From positions 94,382 through 158,381 of the forward strand of contig NZ_JACSQK010000008.1 in assembly GCF_014836675.1 (NCBI RefSeq): DNA of 64,000 nucleotides. Reading direction: 5' to 3'. Shown here one piece after another: positions 1-8,341 of the stretch; positions within the stretch are counted from its first letter, which is position 1; each line of letters begins with the position of its first letter. The DNA comes from Comamonas avium. Its GTDB lineage: Bacteria; Pseudomonadota; Gammaproteobacteria; Burkholderiales; Burkholderiaceae_C. The position numbers and the translations under genes were made by a program. The notes under the pieces were generated by a model. It was not told the origin of the DNA. It saw only the letters and a program-made list of their open reading frames with translations, and did no database searches.

Positions 1-671
1 ATGTCATGCTCGACCATGAGCACAGTCACATCCCATTCGGTGCGTACATCGAGGATGAAGCGGGCCATGTCTTCGGTCTCTTCGCGATTCATGCCGGCGA
101 CAGGCTCATCGAGCATGAGGATTTCGGGCTGCATGGCCAGCGCGCGGGCCATTTCCACGCGCTTTTGCAATCCGTAGGAGAGGGCCGCGACGGGCGCATG
201 GCGGATATGGTCGATCTCTAGAAAATCGATGATGCGCTCTTCAATGTCTGCGCGCAGCGCGGCTTCTTCGCGGCGTGCCTTACCTATGTAGAACAGCGCG
301 TCGAGCACATTAGTTTTCAGGTGGGCATGGCGGCCCAGCTTGATGTTGTCGAGCACCGTCATGCCGCGAAACAGAGCAATGTTTTGGAAGCTGCGGCCCA
401 AACCCCTCTTGGCGCGCTGGGGCGCTGGGATCCGGGTGATGTCTTGTCCTTTGAAGGCAATGCGGCCTTCTGTGGGTTTGTAAAAGCCAGAGATGGTGTT
501 GAACAGCGAAGTCTTGCCAGCCCCGTTGGGGCCGATGACCGCAGTGATGGAGCCTGGCTGCACATCGAAGCTAACTCCGGTCAGGGCTTTGACGCCACCA
601 AAAGCCAAGGTCAGACCGTTGACACTGAGCAGCGGCGATGTCGTGGCCTGTGAGGTTTGATGAGTTTGCAT
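1..671 (-). CDS. ABC transporter ATP-binding protein, LivG-like (partial, runs off the left edge)
   Basis: ATPase of an ABC importer of the branched-chain amino acid (HAAT) type, expected on the cytoplasmic face of the membrane. I translated it from the minus strand. The first 223 residues are present, starting at the ATG at 669-671; the C-terminus lies outside the window. Seen directly are a Walker A motif (GPNGAGKT, about residues 47-54), a Q-loop region (SFQNIALF), the signature LSYGLQKRVE and Walker B ILMLDEP. The wording of the signature and of the FYKPTEG segment fits LivG rather than LivF; the substrate cannot be read from the sequence. It is divergent from a TetR gene with a large dyad between them, so TetR control is likely. 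In Burkholderiales such ATPases also sit in fatty-acid or aromatic-acid uptake clusters. Confidence 0.9.
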   Translation of the reverse strand, partial: MQTHQTSQATTSPLLSVNGLTLAFGGVKALTGVSFDVQPGSITAVIGPNGAGKTSLFNTISGFYKPTEGRIAFKGQDITRIPAPQRAKRGLGRSFQNIALFRGMTVLDNIKLGRHAHLKTNVLDALFYIGKARREEAALRADIEERIIDFLEIDHIRHAPVAALSYGLQKRVEMARALAMQPEILMLDEPVAGMNREETEDMARFILDVRTEWDVTVLMVEHD

Positions 672-684
672 GAAAGCGAAGGCT

Positions 685-720
685 CCACAAAATTTATCTA
701 CTTGCGAGTAGATTTTGTGG
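685..720. promoter_or_regulatory. Dyad operator in front of the ABC gene
   Basis: A long inverted repeat lies just upstream of the ABC gene start. Its core is ATCTACTTGCGAGTAGAT (696-713), and the outer arms CCACAAAA and TTTTGTGG extend it to 685-720. A diverged copy of the core (CTTACCTAAGAGTAGA, 842-857, 11 of 16 positions matching) lies in front of the TetR gene. Two related sites flanking a divergent promoter region are what autoregulated TetR proteins usually bind. That this TetR binds them is an inference. Confidence 0.55.
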
Positions 721-883
721 AGATATGCATTTTTCGTAATCAGTGCTTACCCATTCGGTGAAAACCTTAAGGCACTGTCAAGCAAAAGAATTTTAAATAA
801 ATGACATGTGTGATGACTTGATAAATATGATTTGATGGATGCTTACCTAAGAGTAGACTTTTGTTTTTTTACGGCGTCCTATC

Positions 884-1531
884 ATGTCGAAGTTCACTGA
901 AATAAACGTGCGCTCTGCTTCGTCGCAAGCCCTTTCTGCTCGTGAGCAAAGTCGCATGGCAAAGCGCCAGGCTGTGCTTTCAACGGCGGCCCAGCTGTTT
1001 AATGAGAGAGGGTTTCATGCCACTTCATTGGACGATATTGCAGCCCGATTGGGTGTGAGCAAACCCACGCTGTACTACTACGTTAAAAGTAAGGATCAGA
1101 TCTTGCTTGAATGTGTGCGGCAGGGCCTGGAGATGACGTTAGAGGGCATTGAAGTGTCACGTCAGGCTGGTGGAACGGCGTTGGATCAGCTGGAAGCTTG
1201 CATGCGTGTTTACGCGCGCATCGTCACCATGGACTTTGGCATGTGCTTGATCAGGGTCGGGGATGAACAGTTGCCTCCCGAGAGTCGGAAGGCATTGCGC
1301 CGCATGAAGGCGCAAATTGATCTTGCATTTCGGCGTTTGGTGGAAGCAGGCGTGCAGCAGGGCCTTTTGGCACCTTGCGATCCAAAAATGACGGCCTTCA
1401 TGATTGGTGGTGCGTTGAGCTGGATTGGCAAATGGTACGACAGCGGAGGAGCTTACTCCCCTGACGAAATTGCCGAGCAAGCAGTCAGGACCTTGCTCCA
1501 AGGAGTTTTATTGCGTGAGTCTGAGACTTAG
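884..1531 (+). CDS. TetR/AcrR family transcriptional regulator
   Basis: DNA-binding repressor of 215 residues. The N-terminal TetR helix-turn-helix is clear at about residues 30-75 (LFNERGFHATSLDDIAARLG, then VSKPTLYYYVKSKDQIL), and the remaining helical region is the ligand and dimer domain. It is transcribed away from the LivG-like ABC gene, and two related dyads lie between them. The likely role is control of its own gene and of the ABC operon in response to a small ligand, perhaps an acyl-CoA or the transported acid. The ligand is unknown. ATG start at 884; the extra roughly 20 residues before the HTH are normal for the family. Confidence 0.9.
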   Translation: MSKFTEINVRSASSQALSAREQSRMAKRQAVLSTAAQLFNERGFHATSLDDIAARLGVSKPTLYYYVKSKDQILLECVRQGLEMTLEGIEVSRQAGGTALDQLEACMRVYARIVTMDFGMCLIRVGDEQLPPESRKALRRMKAQIDLAFRRLVEAGVQQGLLAPCDPKMTAFMIGGALSWIGKWYDSGGAYSPDEIAEQAVRTLLQGVLLRESET

Positions 1532-2079
1532 CTAACTGTCGGCGCATCGAACGGATACATACAAGATGTGCTTTTTGCACACGTTTCTCTCAAAGCTGCG
1601 GGAATCCGTCGTTTTGTTACCCATTGAGCAAGAGCGCTGCGGACATGCGTGGGTATGTACCAGACTTGCAACGGTGTCGGCGTGCTTGGGTGCTATGGGT
1701 GATTTTGCGGTCTGTAGCACTGCCTGTAGGACCCCGGAAAACGCCCAAAACCCCGAATTGCCTGACCGGCGCTACGCAGCAGGCCTTCGCAGCGCTGGCA
1801 GGGCTCCCTGTCAACAAGGAAGCGTGCGGATGGCTCTACTGCAAACGCGGCACAGATACGCTGGAAAAATCAAGTCGTTATCGTGCACAAGCACGGGAAA
1901 ATTTCACGGAAAAGGTATTTGCTTGCATGGCTGCAGCACCTGCAAGCCGCTGTGCGTAACAGCAGCCATGCTGGTGAGGTTTGGCACTGCGTCGGACGCA
2001 CATGGGCAAAAAAAGGAGCCACGTTTTGGAAGGTGCTCGCAGGCCTGTAAATACCGATGCCTTCTGTTTTTTGAAAAAA
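1532..2079. other. 548-bp interval without a recognised gene
   Basis: No family could be recognised here. The best open frame is on the plus strand, from an ATG at 1645 to a stop at 1959 (about 104 residues, several Cys). It lacks a convincing ribosome-binding site and overlaps other open frames, so I do not call it a gene. The interval could hold the decayed end of an old gene. Confidence 0.4.
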
Positions 2080-2104
2080 AAGCCTGCTCGGTCTGAGCAG
2101 GCTT
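2080..2104 (-). terminator. Rho-independent terminator of the HU gene
   Basis: Inverted repeat AAGCCTGCTC / GAGCAGGCTT with a five-base loop, followed on the minus strand by a run of T residues. It lies 20 bp downstream of the HU stop codon. Confidence 0.85.
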
Positions 2105-2124
2105 GGTTTAGCAGTTAGTTTTTC

Positions 2125-2397
2125 TTAGTTCACTGCATCTTTTAATGCTTTGCCTGGGCTGAACTTGGGCACTTTGGTTGCTTTGATCTTCAGTGCCTCG
2201 CCGGTACGTGGATTGCGGCCATTGCGCGCTGCACGTGTCGTTACGCCAAAGCTGCCAAAGCCCACCAGCGACACAGTGTCGCCCTTTTGCAGGGAGGCCT
2301 TGACCACCTCCAAGGTTGCATCCAGTGCGCGAGCAGCAGATGCTTTGGACATGTCGGCGTTGTTTGCAATGTAGGCAATCAGTTCAGATTTGTTCAC
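2125..2397 (-). CDS. hupB: HU family DNA-binding protein
   Basis: Histone-like nucleoid protein of 90 residues, the standard length. It starts [11 protein letters not shown] and carries the hallmark GFGSFGV turn and the arm segment [14 protein letters not shown] that wraps into the minor groove. It forms dimers that bend and compact DNA. Monocistronic: a strong terminator follows directly and the upstream neighbour is divergent. The beta-proteobacterial HU is usually named hupB; the alpha/beta distinction is not meaningful where a single HU exists, so the symbol is a convention. Confidence 0.95.
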   Translation of the reverse strand: MNKSELIAYIANNADMSKASAARALDATLEVVKASLQKGDTVSLVGFGSFGVTTRAARNGRNPRTGEALKIKATKVPKFSPGKALKDAVN

Positions 2398-2709
2398 AGG
2401 TGCTTTCTTTTCGGTAAATCAGGGATGTAGAGCTTATTACACAAGCGCTGGCAGCTCTCTTTGTTCACTGTAAATTTTGCGTATTTTGATCACCATTGCC
2501 TCCGGGCAACCACTGCAAGACAGAAATTACGGGGCAATCTGCGGCCAGCGCAGATATAACACTACAGCGCATTCAGGAAGCGGCAGCAGCGTGTGACAGA
2601 GCCGAGCTACCATATCGGCATTGATGCCAGGGTCACAGCAGTAGGCCTGACAGAACCCGGAAGCTGCCGCGAGTCACCTCCCGTACTCCATAAGAAATAG
2701 GGCGCTTTG
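2398..2709. other. Divergent intergenic region hupB / diguanylate cyclase
   Basis: 312 bp between two divergent genes. It must hold both promoters. The half nearest hupB is AT-rich. I could not place a convincing -35/-10 pair and saw no other gene. Confidence 0.4.
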
Positions 2710-3873
2710 ATGCCTGTGATCGAGACTTCCACCGAGAAAAAAAACAACCGTTTGCTGTGGGGGCCTGAATCTTCGTCTCCACTCACGGATGAGGCACTGC
2801 ACTTCAAGCGTTGGCGCCGTCGAACCTGGCAGTTGCATGCGTCGGTACTGCTAAGCCACCTGTATGCCTTTGGACTTTTCCTGGGACACAGCTGGGCAGG
2901 CTATGCACCTTTGAACGCTGTGCTGCTGTATGGCCTGTGGGTGGGCATTGGCATGGCATTTATCACCTGGGCATACGCCAGCGGCTGGAGCCAAACCAGA
3001 CGAGATCCGGGCTTATTTCTTGTGCACCAGCTGCTCGCAATCATTGGAACACTGGGTCTGCTGATTGCGGCTCCACAGGTTGCATTTCAAGCACTGGTGA
3101 TGCTAATGGTTTTCAGTGCAGATGGCTTTCTTGCACGACGGCGCACCAGCTTCTGGATGACGTGGGGCTGCACGCTCATTGCCGTAGCGGTCATCATTTG
3201 CTGGCTGGGGCCCCAGATGCGCATGACCACCGATACGCTGGCAGGGCAGTTGCTGGCCATTGGGGTTGTGTTCGGGGCTGTCGTGCGTTGCAGCATTCTT
3301 GTGACGTACTTTCGCAGCATGCAATTTCGCCTCAGTGCGAGCAACGAGAAACTGGCCATTGCACTGACACAAATCGAAGAATTGATGCGCAATGACGAAT
3401 TGACTGGGCTGGCGAACAGGCGGGGCGTCATGGAGCGGTTGCAGCAGTGCATTGAGACCGCACAGCGAGATGGTTCTGCGCTGTGCGTTGCATTGCTGGA
3501 TATTGACTATTTCAAGCATGTCAACGATCGCTATGGACATGAAGGCGGTGACCAGGTACTGCGGGCTTTTGGCCAGCTTCTGTCTTCACAATTGCGCGCT
3601 GTGGATTGCGGTGGCCGCTACGGTGGCGAAGAATTCTTGCTGCTGTTGCCTGGCACGACATTGAGTGAGGCTGGCGTCCTGCTGGAGCGCATTCGCACGC
3701 ACACAGAGTCTCTGCCATGGTCGAAAAAGATCGACAAAGATCTTCAGGTGACTTGCACCCTGGGTGCCACTTTGTATCGGGCCGGCGAAGCCGTGGAAAC
3801 GGTGATTGCCCGTGCAGATGCGGCCATGTACCGTGGCAAGGTCGCAGGACGCAATTGCGTTGTGCTTGATTAA
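2710..3873 (+). CDS. Membrane-bound diguanylate cyclase (GGDEF)
   Basis: Makes cyclic di-GMP from two GTP. The 387-residue protein has an N-terminal block of about six hydrophobic helices (residues about 40-200) of the MASE type, a short coiled linker, and a C-terminal GGDEF domain from about residue 225. The active-site motif is GGEEF at about residues 305-309, which is catalytically competent. An RxxD inhibitory I-site (RAVD, about 296-299) stands at the canonical distance before it, so product inhibition is expected. No EAL domain. A TTG just upstream (2707) is in frame; I use the ATG at 2710. Stands alone, so the signal sensed by the membrane domain is unknown. Confidence 0.92.
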   Translation: MPVIETSTEKKNNRLLWGPESSSPLTDEALHFKRWRRRTWQLHASVLLSHLYAFGLFLGHSWAGYAPLNAVLLYGLWVGIGMAFITWAYASGWSQTRRDPGLFLVHQLLAIIGTLGLLIAAPQVAFQALVMLMVFSADGFLARRRTSFWMTWGCTLIAVAVIICWLGPQMRMTTDTLAGQLLAIGVVFGAVVRCSILVTYFRSMQFRLSASNEKLAIALTQIEELMRNDELTGLANRRGVMERLQQCIETAQRDGSALCVALLDIDYFKHVNDRYGHEGGDQVLRAFGQLLSSQLRAVDCGGRYGGEEFLLLLPGTTLSEAGVLLERIRTHTESLPWSKKIDKDLQVTCTLGATLYRAGEAVETVIARADAAMYRGKVAGRNCVVLD

Positions 3874-3887
3874 CGAAAACGCGGGGT

Positions 3888-4388
3888 TCAGCAATCCGGC
3901 GGGTCAACCGCACCATTGGTGCGCCACAGCCCCGCTTTGCGTGCTTTCGCTTCTTGTTCTGCAAACGAATACTGGCCGCGTTCTTGCGGTGACTGCTCCT
4001 GAGCATCGGCATGAGAGCACCGGGCCAGTCCCACGGTCAGCATGGCCAGCCCTGCATCCAGCGTACGCGGGCCATCAGGGGCGGACGCTGGAGCCACCCA
4101 GACAGAGCACACACGGTGCTGTTGGTGGTCAACTTTGCTGCACCGCAGCTGGGCTGTTTGGCCCAAAGTCATTGCACGTAAAGCTTCGCGAGCCTCAGGG
4201 CCATAAGGCTGCTGTGGCTGTGGGGCATCGACGCCTTGCAGGCGTACTTGCACAGACTGATGCAGCTGCAATGCATCTGGCAAAGGGCAACGTGCGCTCA
4301 GGGTGTGACCGTCAAAAACACCCACAATCAGGCAGAGCAAAGGGGTAGCAAGCATGCCGTGCAGTCTAGCAACCTTAGCGCAGGCCAT
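3888..4388 (-). CDS. Thermonuclease-family (SNase-like) protein with altered active site
   Basis: Small protein of about 166 residues with a hydrophobic N-terminus and one staphylococcal-nuclease fold domain. Recognisable blocks are GVFDGHTL, VRLQGVDAPQ, PYGPEAREAL, DHQQHR and the C-terminal EAKARKAGLW. Compared with nuclease A, the metal-ligand Asp of DGDT is His here and the general-base Glu of DxPE is Gln, while the Arg of RLxxVD, the following Asp and the later Arg are kept. The protein may therefore bind rather than cut nucleic acid. No Shine-Dalgarno clearly decides the start: ATG codons at 4388 and 4355 and a TTG at 4400 are all in frame. Convergent with the diguanylate cyclase. Confidence 0.75.
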   Translation of the reverse strand: MACAKVARLHGMLATPLLCLIVGVFDGHTLSARCPLPDALQLHQSVQVRLQGVDAPQPQQPYGPEAREALRAMTLGQTAQLRCSKVDHQQHRVCSVWVAPASAPDGPRTLDAGLAMLTVGLARCSHADAQEQSPQERGQYSFAEQEAKARKAGLWRTNGAVDPPDC

Positions 4389-4555
4389 CCGAAGGGCCAA
4401 GTGACCAAGCGTTAAGGGCAGCGGTAATGGTGCCGCTTTCAGGCTGCAGGCTTGGAGATGAAGACCGGCCGGTATCTGGCAGAGTGTGACCAGCGGTATT
4501 GGGGTGCGTTGCCCTGTGCTGCTTTATGCCAGCCCCGCCTGGGAGGGCCTTAGGC

Positions 4556-4825
4556 TTAGGGGTTGATGCCCCATTTGTTTTTGAAGGCGAATTCCAGCTG
4601 TTCACACTGACCCTCGGTGAACTGTGCCGGAGTATTTTCCTTGGGGCCTTTTTCACGCTCTTTCCAGCACAAACGGATGGTTTCTCGCTCAACCCACTGC
4701 GCTTCTTTGTCTGGGGACGCATTGAAGAAAAGCTGGCTGCCCAGCATCAGTACGGCGAAAAGTGCCACTGGCAGGCCAATGATCCAGCGGACCAGTTTGG
4801 GTTTGGGTGTAGCTTTGTCAGTCAT
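4556..4825 (-). CDS. Small single-pass membrane protein of unknown function
   Basis: 89 residues: a short charged N-terminus, one transmembrane helix (about residues 13-33, LVRWIIGLPVALFAVLMLGS), then a charged periplasmic or cytosolic tail with two Cys and many Glu/Lys. It resembles conserved small membrane proteins of Comamonadaceae, but I recognise no named family. It lies between the thermonuclease-like gene and the NlpC/P60 gene on the same strand. A terminator separates it from the latter, so it has its own promoter. Confidence 0.7.
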   Translation of the reverse strand: MTDKATPKPKLVRWIIGLPVALFAVLMLGSQLFFNASPDKEAQWVERETIRLCWKEREKGPKENTPAQFTEGQCEQLEFAFKNKWGINP

Positions 4826-4851
4826 GGGAGCAGAAAGAATAAATAAAAATA

Positions 4852-4874
4852 AAGGCCTGCATGGAGCAGGCCTT
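4852..4874 (-). terminator. Terminator of the NlpC/P60 gene
   Basis: Inverted repeat AAGGCCTGC / GCAGGCCTT with a five-base loop, followed on the minus strand by TTATTTTTATTT. It lies 19 bp after the NlpC/P60 stop codon. Confidence 0.85.
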
Positions 4875-4893
4875 GGGCGAAATATTTTTTATG

Positions 4894-5472
4894 TCAGGGC
4901 GAGATATCGTTGCCTGTCAGTACAGTGGCCTCAGCCGTTGCCACGTCAACGCGGCGCGCACCATTGAAGCGCTTGGCCCAATAGCTTGTATTCATGTTTT
5001 CTACCCGCACAGATTTGCCTTTGCTGGGGGAGTGAATGAACTGGCCGTCACCCACATAAATGCCCACATGGCTGAATGTGCGGCGCATGGTGTTGAAGAA
5101 CACCAGATCGCCCGGCTTGAGCTCTTTTTTATCGATTTTCTGGGTGGCCTTGGCCTGGTCATCGGCCTTGCGAGGCAAAAGATGGCCCATGGTGTCTTGG
5201 TAGATGGCGCGTACAAAGCCGCTGCAATCAAAACCTGTCTCTGCGCTGGTGCCACCAAAGCGATAGGGAATACCGATCATGCCCATGGCCGTATTGATCA
5301 CGGTAGAGGTATTTGTTGCGACCGATTGCCCCATGGACTGCAAATTGGAGCCGAGACCGCGCTCTTTCAGAATTTCGGCCAGCCGATTCTGAGAAAGAGG
5401 TTCACTGGAAGTGGGCGCTGCTTGCACGCTTCCACAGGCGAGGGCAAGAACGAGTAGCCATTTACAAGTCAT
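4894..5472 (-). CDS. NlpC/P60 family peptidoglycan endopeptidase
   Basis: Secreted cysteine peptidase that cuts the stem peptides of peptidoglycan. From the ATG at 5472 it has a signal peptide (CKWLLVLALACGSVQA) and then a C-terminal NlpC/P60 domain with the full triad: Cys in DCSGF (about residue 83), His in SHVGIYVG (about 135) and a third polar residue, His in FIHSP (about 147). About 192 residues; an in-frame GTG at 5490 would add six. The short linker region before the domain has no SH3 or LysM binding module. Monocistronic, with its own terminator. Spr/MepS-like proteins of this size act in wall expansion; the exact role here is an inference. Confidence 0.9.
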   Translation of the reverse strand: MTCKWLLVLALACGSVQAAPTSSEPLSQNRLAEILKERGLGSNLQSMGQSVATNTSTVINTAMGMIGIPYRFGGTSAETGFDCSGFVRAIYQDTMGHLLPRKADDQAKATQKIDKKELKPGDLVFFNTMRRTFSHVGIYVGDGQFIHSPSKGKSVRVENMNTSYWAKRFNGARRVDVATAEATVLTGNDISP

Positions 5473-5667
5473 GGGCACGGAGGTTATCACGAGAGCCTGA
5501 CGTTGTGCGCTGAAATTGCCCTACAAATGTGATCTAGTTGTGGACTTTTACTATTTGATTGGCTCGTTTTGATCTGTCTCAGGCAAGTTGAGGTAAAGCG
5601 CGCTGTAAGGCATGCTGCACAGATCGCTGCGACAATGCCTTCTTTGAGAAAACTCTAGGAAAACTAC

Positions 5668-6276
5668 ATGCTGCTGGATGCCGATGATTCGCAATTGGTG
5701 CTGATCGACTACCAAGAAAAGCTGATGCCTGCCATTTTTGAGGGGCCGCAGGTACTGGCCAATGCTGTGAAGCTGGCCAAAATTGCCAACATGATGCAAG
5801 TGCCTGTCTGGGCGACAGAACAAAACCCCTCACGGCTGGGGCCAAACGCGCCCTATCTGCGCGCTTTGTGCAACAGAACCTTTGCCAAGATGAGTTTCAG
5901 CGCGGCCGAAGAAGGCCTGATCGATGTGCTGCGTCCACCTGTGCGCAAGCAGCAGGGGGGCAATGCACGCAGCATGCCCAAGCACTTGCAAAAGCCACAG
6001 GAAGCGCCGGAGCCTGAGCGTCCGTCCATCATCATTGCAGGATGCGAAGCCCATGTTTGCCTGATGCAAACAGCGTTGCAACTGCTGGAAGAGGAGATGG
6101 AGGTATGGGTGGTCACCGACGCGTGCAGCTCACGCAGTGAACGCAACCGTGACGCTGCTTTTGACCGCCTGGCTGGCTCTGGGGCAGAGCTGGTGACCAC
6201 GGAGATGGTGGCCTTTGAGTGGCTGCGCAGCTGCGAGCACCCAGCTTTTAAGCAGATGCTGGAATTGATCAAGTAA
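5668..6276 (+). CDS. Isochorismatase-family cysteine hydrolase
   Basis: Cytoplasmic hydrolase of 202 residues with the family triad visible: Asp14 in LIDYQEK, Lys74 in FAKMSF and Cys131 in GCEAHVC, with the usual cis-peptide region just before the cysteine. The closest relatives are probably YcaC-type or hydrolase proteins without a proven substrate, because the insert KQQGGNARSMPKHLQKPQ (about residues 94-111) replaces the shorter loop of the isochorismatases. No siderophore genes nearby. Preceded by a short AT-rich leader and followed by a strong terminator, so it is a single-gene unit. Confidence 0.85.
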   Translation: MLLDADDSQLVLIDYQEKLMPAIFEGPQVLANAVKLAKIANMMQVPVWATEQNPSRLGPNAPYLRALCNRTFAKMSFSAAEEGLIDVLRPPVRKQQGGNARSMPKHLQKPQEAPEPERPSIIIAGCEAHVCLMQTALQLLEEEMEVWVVTDACSSRSERNRDAAFDRLAGSGAELVTTEMVAFEWLRSCEHPAFKQMLELIK

Positions 6277-6289
6277 GCACGCCATGCGT

Positions 6290-6317
6290 TTGAAAGCTCC
6301 AGGGAAGGAGCTTTCAA
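6290..6317 (+). terminator. Hairpin terminator after the hydrolase gene
   Basis: Perfect 11-bp arms TTGAAAGCTCC / GGAGCTTTCAA around a six-base loop, 13 bp after the stop codon of the isochorismatase-family gene. Little T-run follows, so termination may be partial. Confidence 0.6.
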
Positions 6318-6433
6318 TTCAGTCATTGAATACAGCTTACATGATCGGCATATTCAGCTCTAATGTCTAAATGGCACTGTCTATGCGGCTAAAACGTCTT
6401 AACAAGAAAGAGAGCGTCTAACGCAGTCTGTAT

Positions 6434-6467
6434 AAGGACTTCAAAGTGATATCTATCTGAAGTCCTT
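6434..6467 (-). terminator. Hairpin terminator after the tolC-like gene
   Basis: Arms AAGGACTTCA / TGAAGTCCTT (10 bp, perfect) with a 14-base loop, 20 bp after the stop codon of the outer-membrane channel gene on the minus strand. No strong T-run. Confidence 0.55.
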
Positions 6468-6487
6468 GTTGTGCAAGCGCTAATAGC

Positions 6488-7897
6488 TCATTTATTGATA
6501 AGGCTGTTGCTCACAGGCGCTGCTGCAATCTGTGCAGGGCTGAGCAATTCATTGATGGTGTGCACATCCTGCATCTGCAAATTGCCTGCTGCTTGGCGCA
6601 GCTGCAGGTGGCCCACAAGCAGGTTGTAGCGAGCTTGTGCCAGGTCTTTTTGCGACTGGTAAAGCTGGCTCTGGGCATTGAGCACATCAATGTTAATGCG
6701 CACGCCTACCTCATAGCCCAGCACATTGGCCTCCAAAGCACTCTGGCTTGAAGCCACGGCGGCTTGCAGTGCATGAACCTGCCCGTAGGTGGACTGCACG
6801 CCGAAGAAAGCGGTACGCACGCTTTGGGCAACCTGGCGCTTGGCGTCTTCCAGATCTGCGCGAGACTTCTCTTCCAGCGACAGAGTTTCCTTGACCCGGT
6901 TCTGTACGGCAAAGCCGGCAAACAAAGGAATGGTCATGACAACGCCTACGGTGCCTGCGGTGGAGTTGTTGCGCTGGGGCAGCGTCATGGATCCATCGGG
7001 GTTGCGCTGTGTGCCGTAGCTGGCTTGCAAATCTACCGTGGGCTTGTGACCAGCATAGGCTTTGTCGGTTTCCAGCTTGGCCATGTCCACCGCTATTTGC
7101 GCTTGTCGCACCATGGGGTTTTGCGCGTCAGCCGTGTCTAGCCAGGTTTGTAAATCGTTGGGTGTTAACTGTGGCAAGTGCACGGGTTGTGCCAGTGGCC
7201 AGGGAGAGGCACCGGCTACGCCCACCAGTTGCTCCAGCGCTGCCTGTGCAACGCGGACATCATTTTCTGAGGCAATTTCTTGGGCACGGACCAAATCAAA
7301 GCGGGCCTGAGCTTCGCGCGAATCAGTGACGGTTGCCGTGCCAATTTCAAAGTTGCGCTTGGCGTATTCAAGCTGTTCGGCCACGGCACGTTTCTGGGCC
7401 TGCACCAGGCTCAGAGTATCCATTGCAGAGAGCACCTGGAAGTAGGCTTTGGCAGAACGCACCAGCAAGTCCTGGCCAGAGGCGTCAACTTGGGCATACG
7501 CCAGATCAACGTTGCGCTGGCCTTGGCGGTAGGTGGCAACATTGGCGGGGTTATACAAGGGCTGCTGGGCTTGCAGGCTGGCCGAGTCTTGCCGGCCATC
7601 AAGCGGCACTGTAGGAAAGTTGCCGCGCACACGGGTTTCGCTGTACTGGCTGCCAGCCTGAATACCTATTTGGGGCAATAAACCCGCTTTGGCTTGCGCG
7701 CCCTTGCTGATGCTGGCATCCAGCTGCGCTCTAGCGCTTTGCCAGGCCGCGTCATGGATTTGCGCTTGTTCTGTCAATTGCACCAGGCTTTGAGCGGGTG
7801 CGCTGGTCCATGCACAGACTGCAACCGCAGCGAGTGTGACTTGTCGCAGTGCACAGTGCGCAGAAAACGAGAGATGCTGCCCGAATGAAAACGCCAT
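6488..7897 (-). CDS. TolC family outer-membrane channel protein
   Basis: Outer-membrane exit duct of a tripartite pump or type I secretion system. About 469 residues with a signal peptide (ending near APAQS) and two repeated outer-membrane-efflux domains rich in long coiled helices, including the ARYNLLVGHLQLRQAAGNL segment typical of TolC (about residues 425-443). The ATG at 7897 is preceded by a good GGAGAAGG site; the frame stays open further upstream but without such a site. Last gene of a minus-strand run that also holds an RND pump and adaptor, so it very likely serves that pump. The intervening pcm-like and rhodanese genes are a known beta-proteobacterial arrangement. Confidence 0.92.
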   Translation of the reverse strand: MAFSFGQHLSFSAHCALRQVTLAAVAVCAWTSAPAQSLVQLTEQAQIHDAAWQSARAQLDASISKGAQAKAGLLPQIGIQAGSQYSETRVRGNFPTVPLDGRQDSASLQAQQPLYNPANVATYRQGQRNVDLAYAQVDASGQDLLVRSAKAYFQVLSAMDTLSLVQAQKRAVAEQLEYAKRNFEIGTATVTDSREAQARFDLVRAQEIASENDVRVAQAALEQLVGVAGASPWPLAQPVHLPQLTPNDLQTWLDTADAQNPMVRQAQIAVDMAKLETDKAYAGHKPTVDLQASYGTQRNPDGSMTLPQRNNSTAGTVGVVMTIPLFAGFAVQNRVKETLSLEEKSRADLEDAKRQVAQSVRTAFFGVQSTYGQVHALQAAVASSQSALEANVLGYEVGVRINIDVLNAQSQLYQSQKDLAQARYNLLVGHLQLRQAAGNLQMQDVHTINELLSPAQIAAAPVSNSLINK

Positions 7898-7958
7898 GGA
7901 AACCTTCTCCAAGAATCTCATCGGCAGCATTGGACTGCCATTTTTTTGAAATCGAACT

Positions 7959-8306
7959 TCAATACTGCGGCACGGTCGGGTCGCGTTCATCTGACCAGGC
8001 GGCAATGCCGCCGGTGATGTTGGCCACCGCATCAAAGCCTGCGCGTGCCAGATACGCAGCCACACTCATGCTGCGGGCACCGTGGTGACACAGGCAGGCA
8101 ACAGGGCGATCAGGATCGAGCTCATTGAGGCGCGAGGTGATCTCCCCCATAGGGATGCACAGCAGCTCAAATTTGTCGCTGGGTGCAACGCTGGCCACCT
8201 GGCACTCCCATTTCTCACGGACATCCAGTACCAGCGGTTTGCTGACACCACCGTCAAATTGGCCCAACCACTCATCCAGCAGGGAAGGGCGAACTTGGTA
8301 AAACAT
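7959..8306 (-). CDS. Rhodanese-like domain protein
   Basis: Single-domain rhodanese of 115 residues. The predicted active loop is CHHGARS, with the persulfide-forming Cys followed by the usual C-x4-R pattern, so sulfur-transfer activity is plausible. The segment LVLDVREKWE is the other family signature. Start ATG at 8306 with GGAGAG upstream. It lies 35 bp after the pcm-like gene and 61 bp before tolC on the same strand, probably co-transcribed. Physiological acceptor unknown. Confidence 0.88.
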   Translation of the reverse strand: MFYQVRPSLLDEWLGQFDGGVSKPLVLDVREKWECQVASVAPSDKFELLCIPMGEITSRLNELDPDRPVACLCHHGARSMSVAAYLARAGFDAVANITGGIAAWSDERDPTVPQY

Positions 8307-8341
8307 AAAAATCTCTCCGGCGATGTCAACAGGCTTGAAAC

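Noticed and set aside
1645..1959. Plus-strand open frame of about 104 residues after the first TetR gene
   Set aside because: No ribosome-binding site, no recognisable family, overlapped by other open frames.
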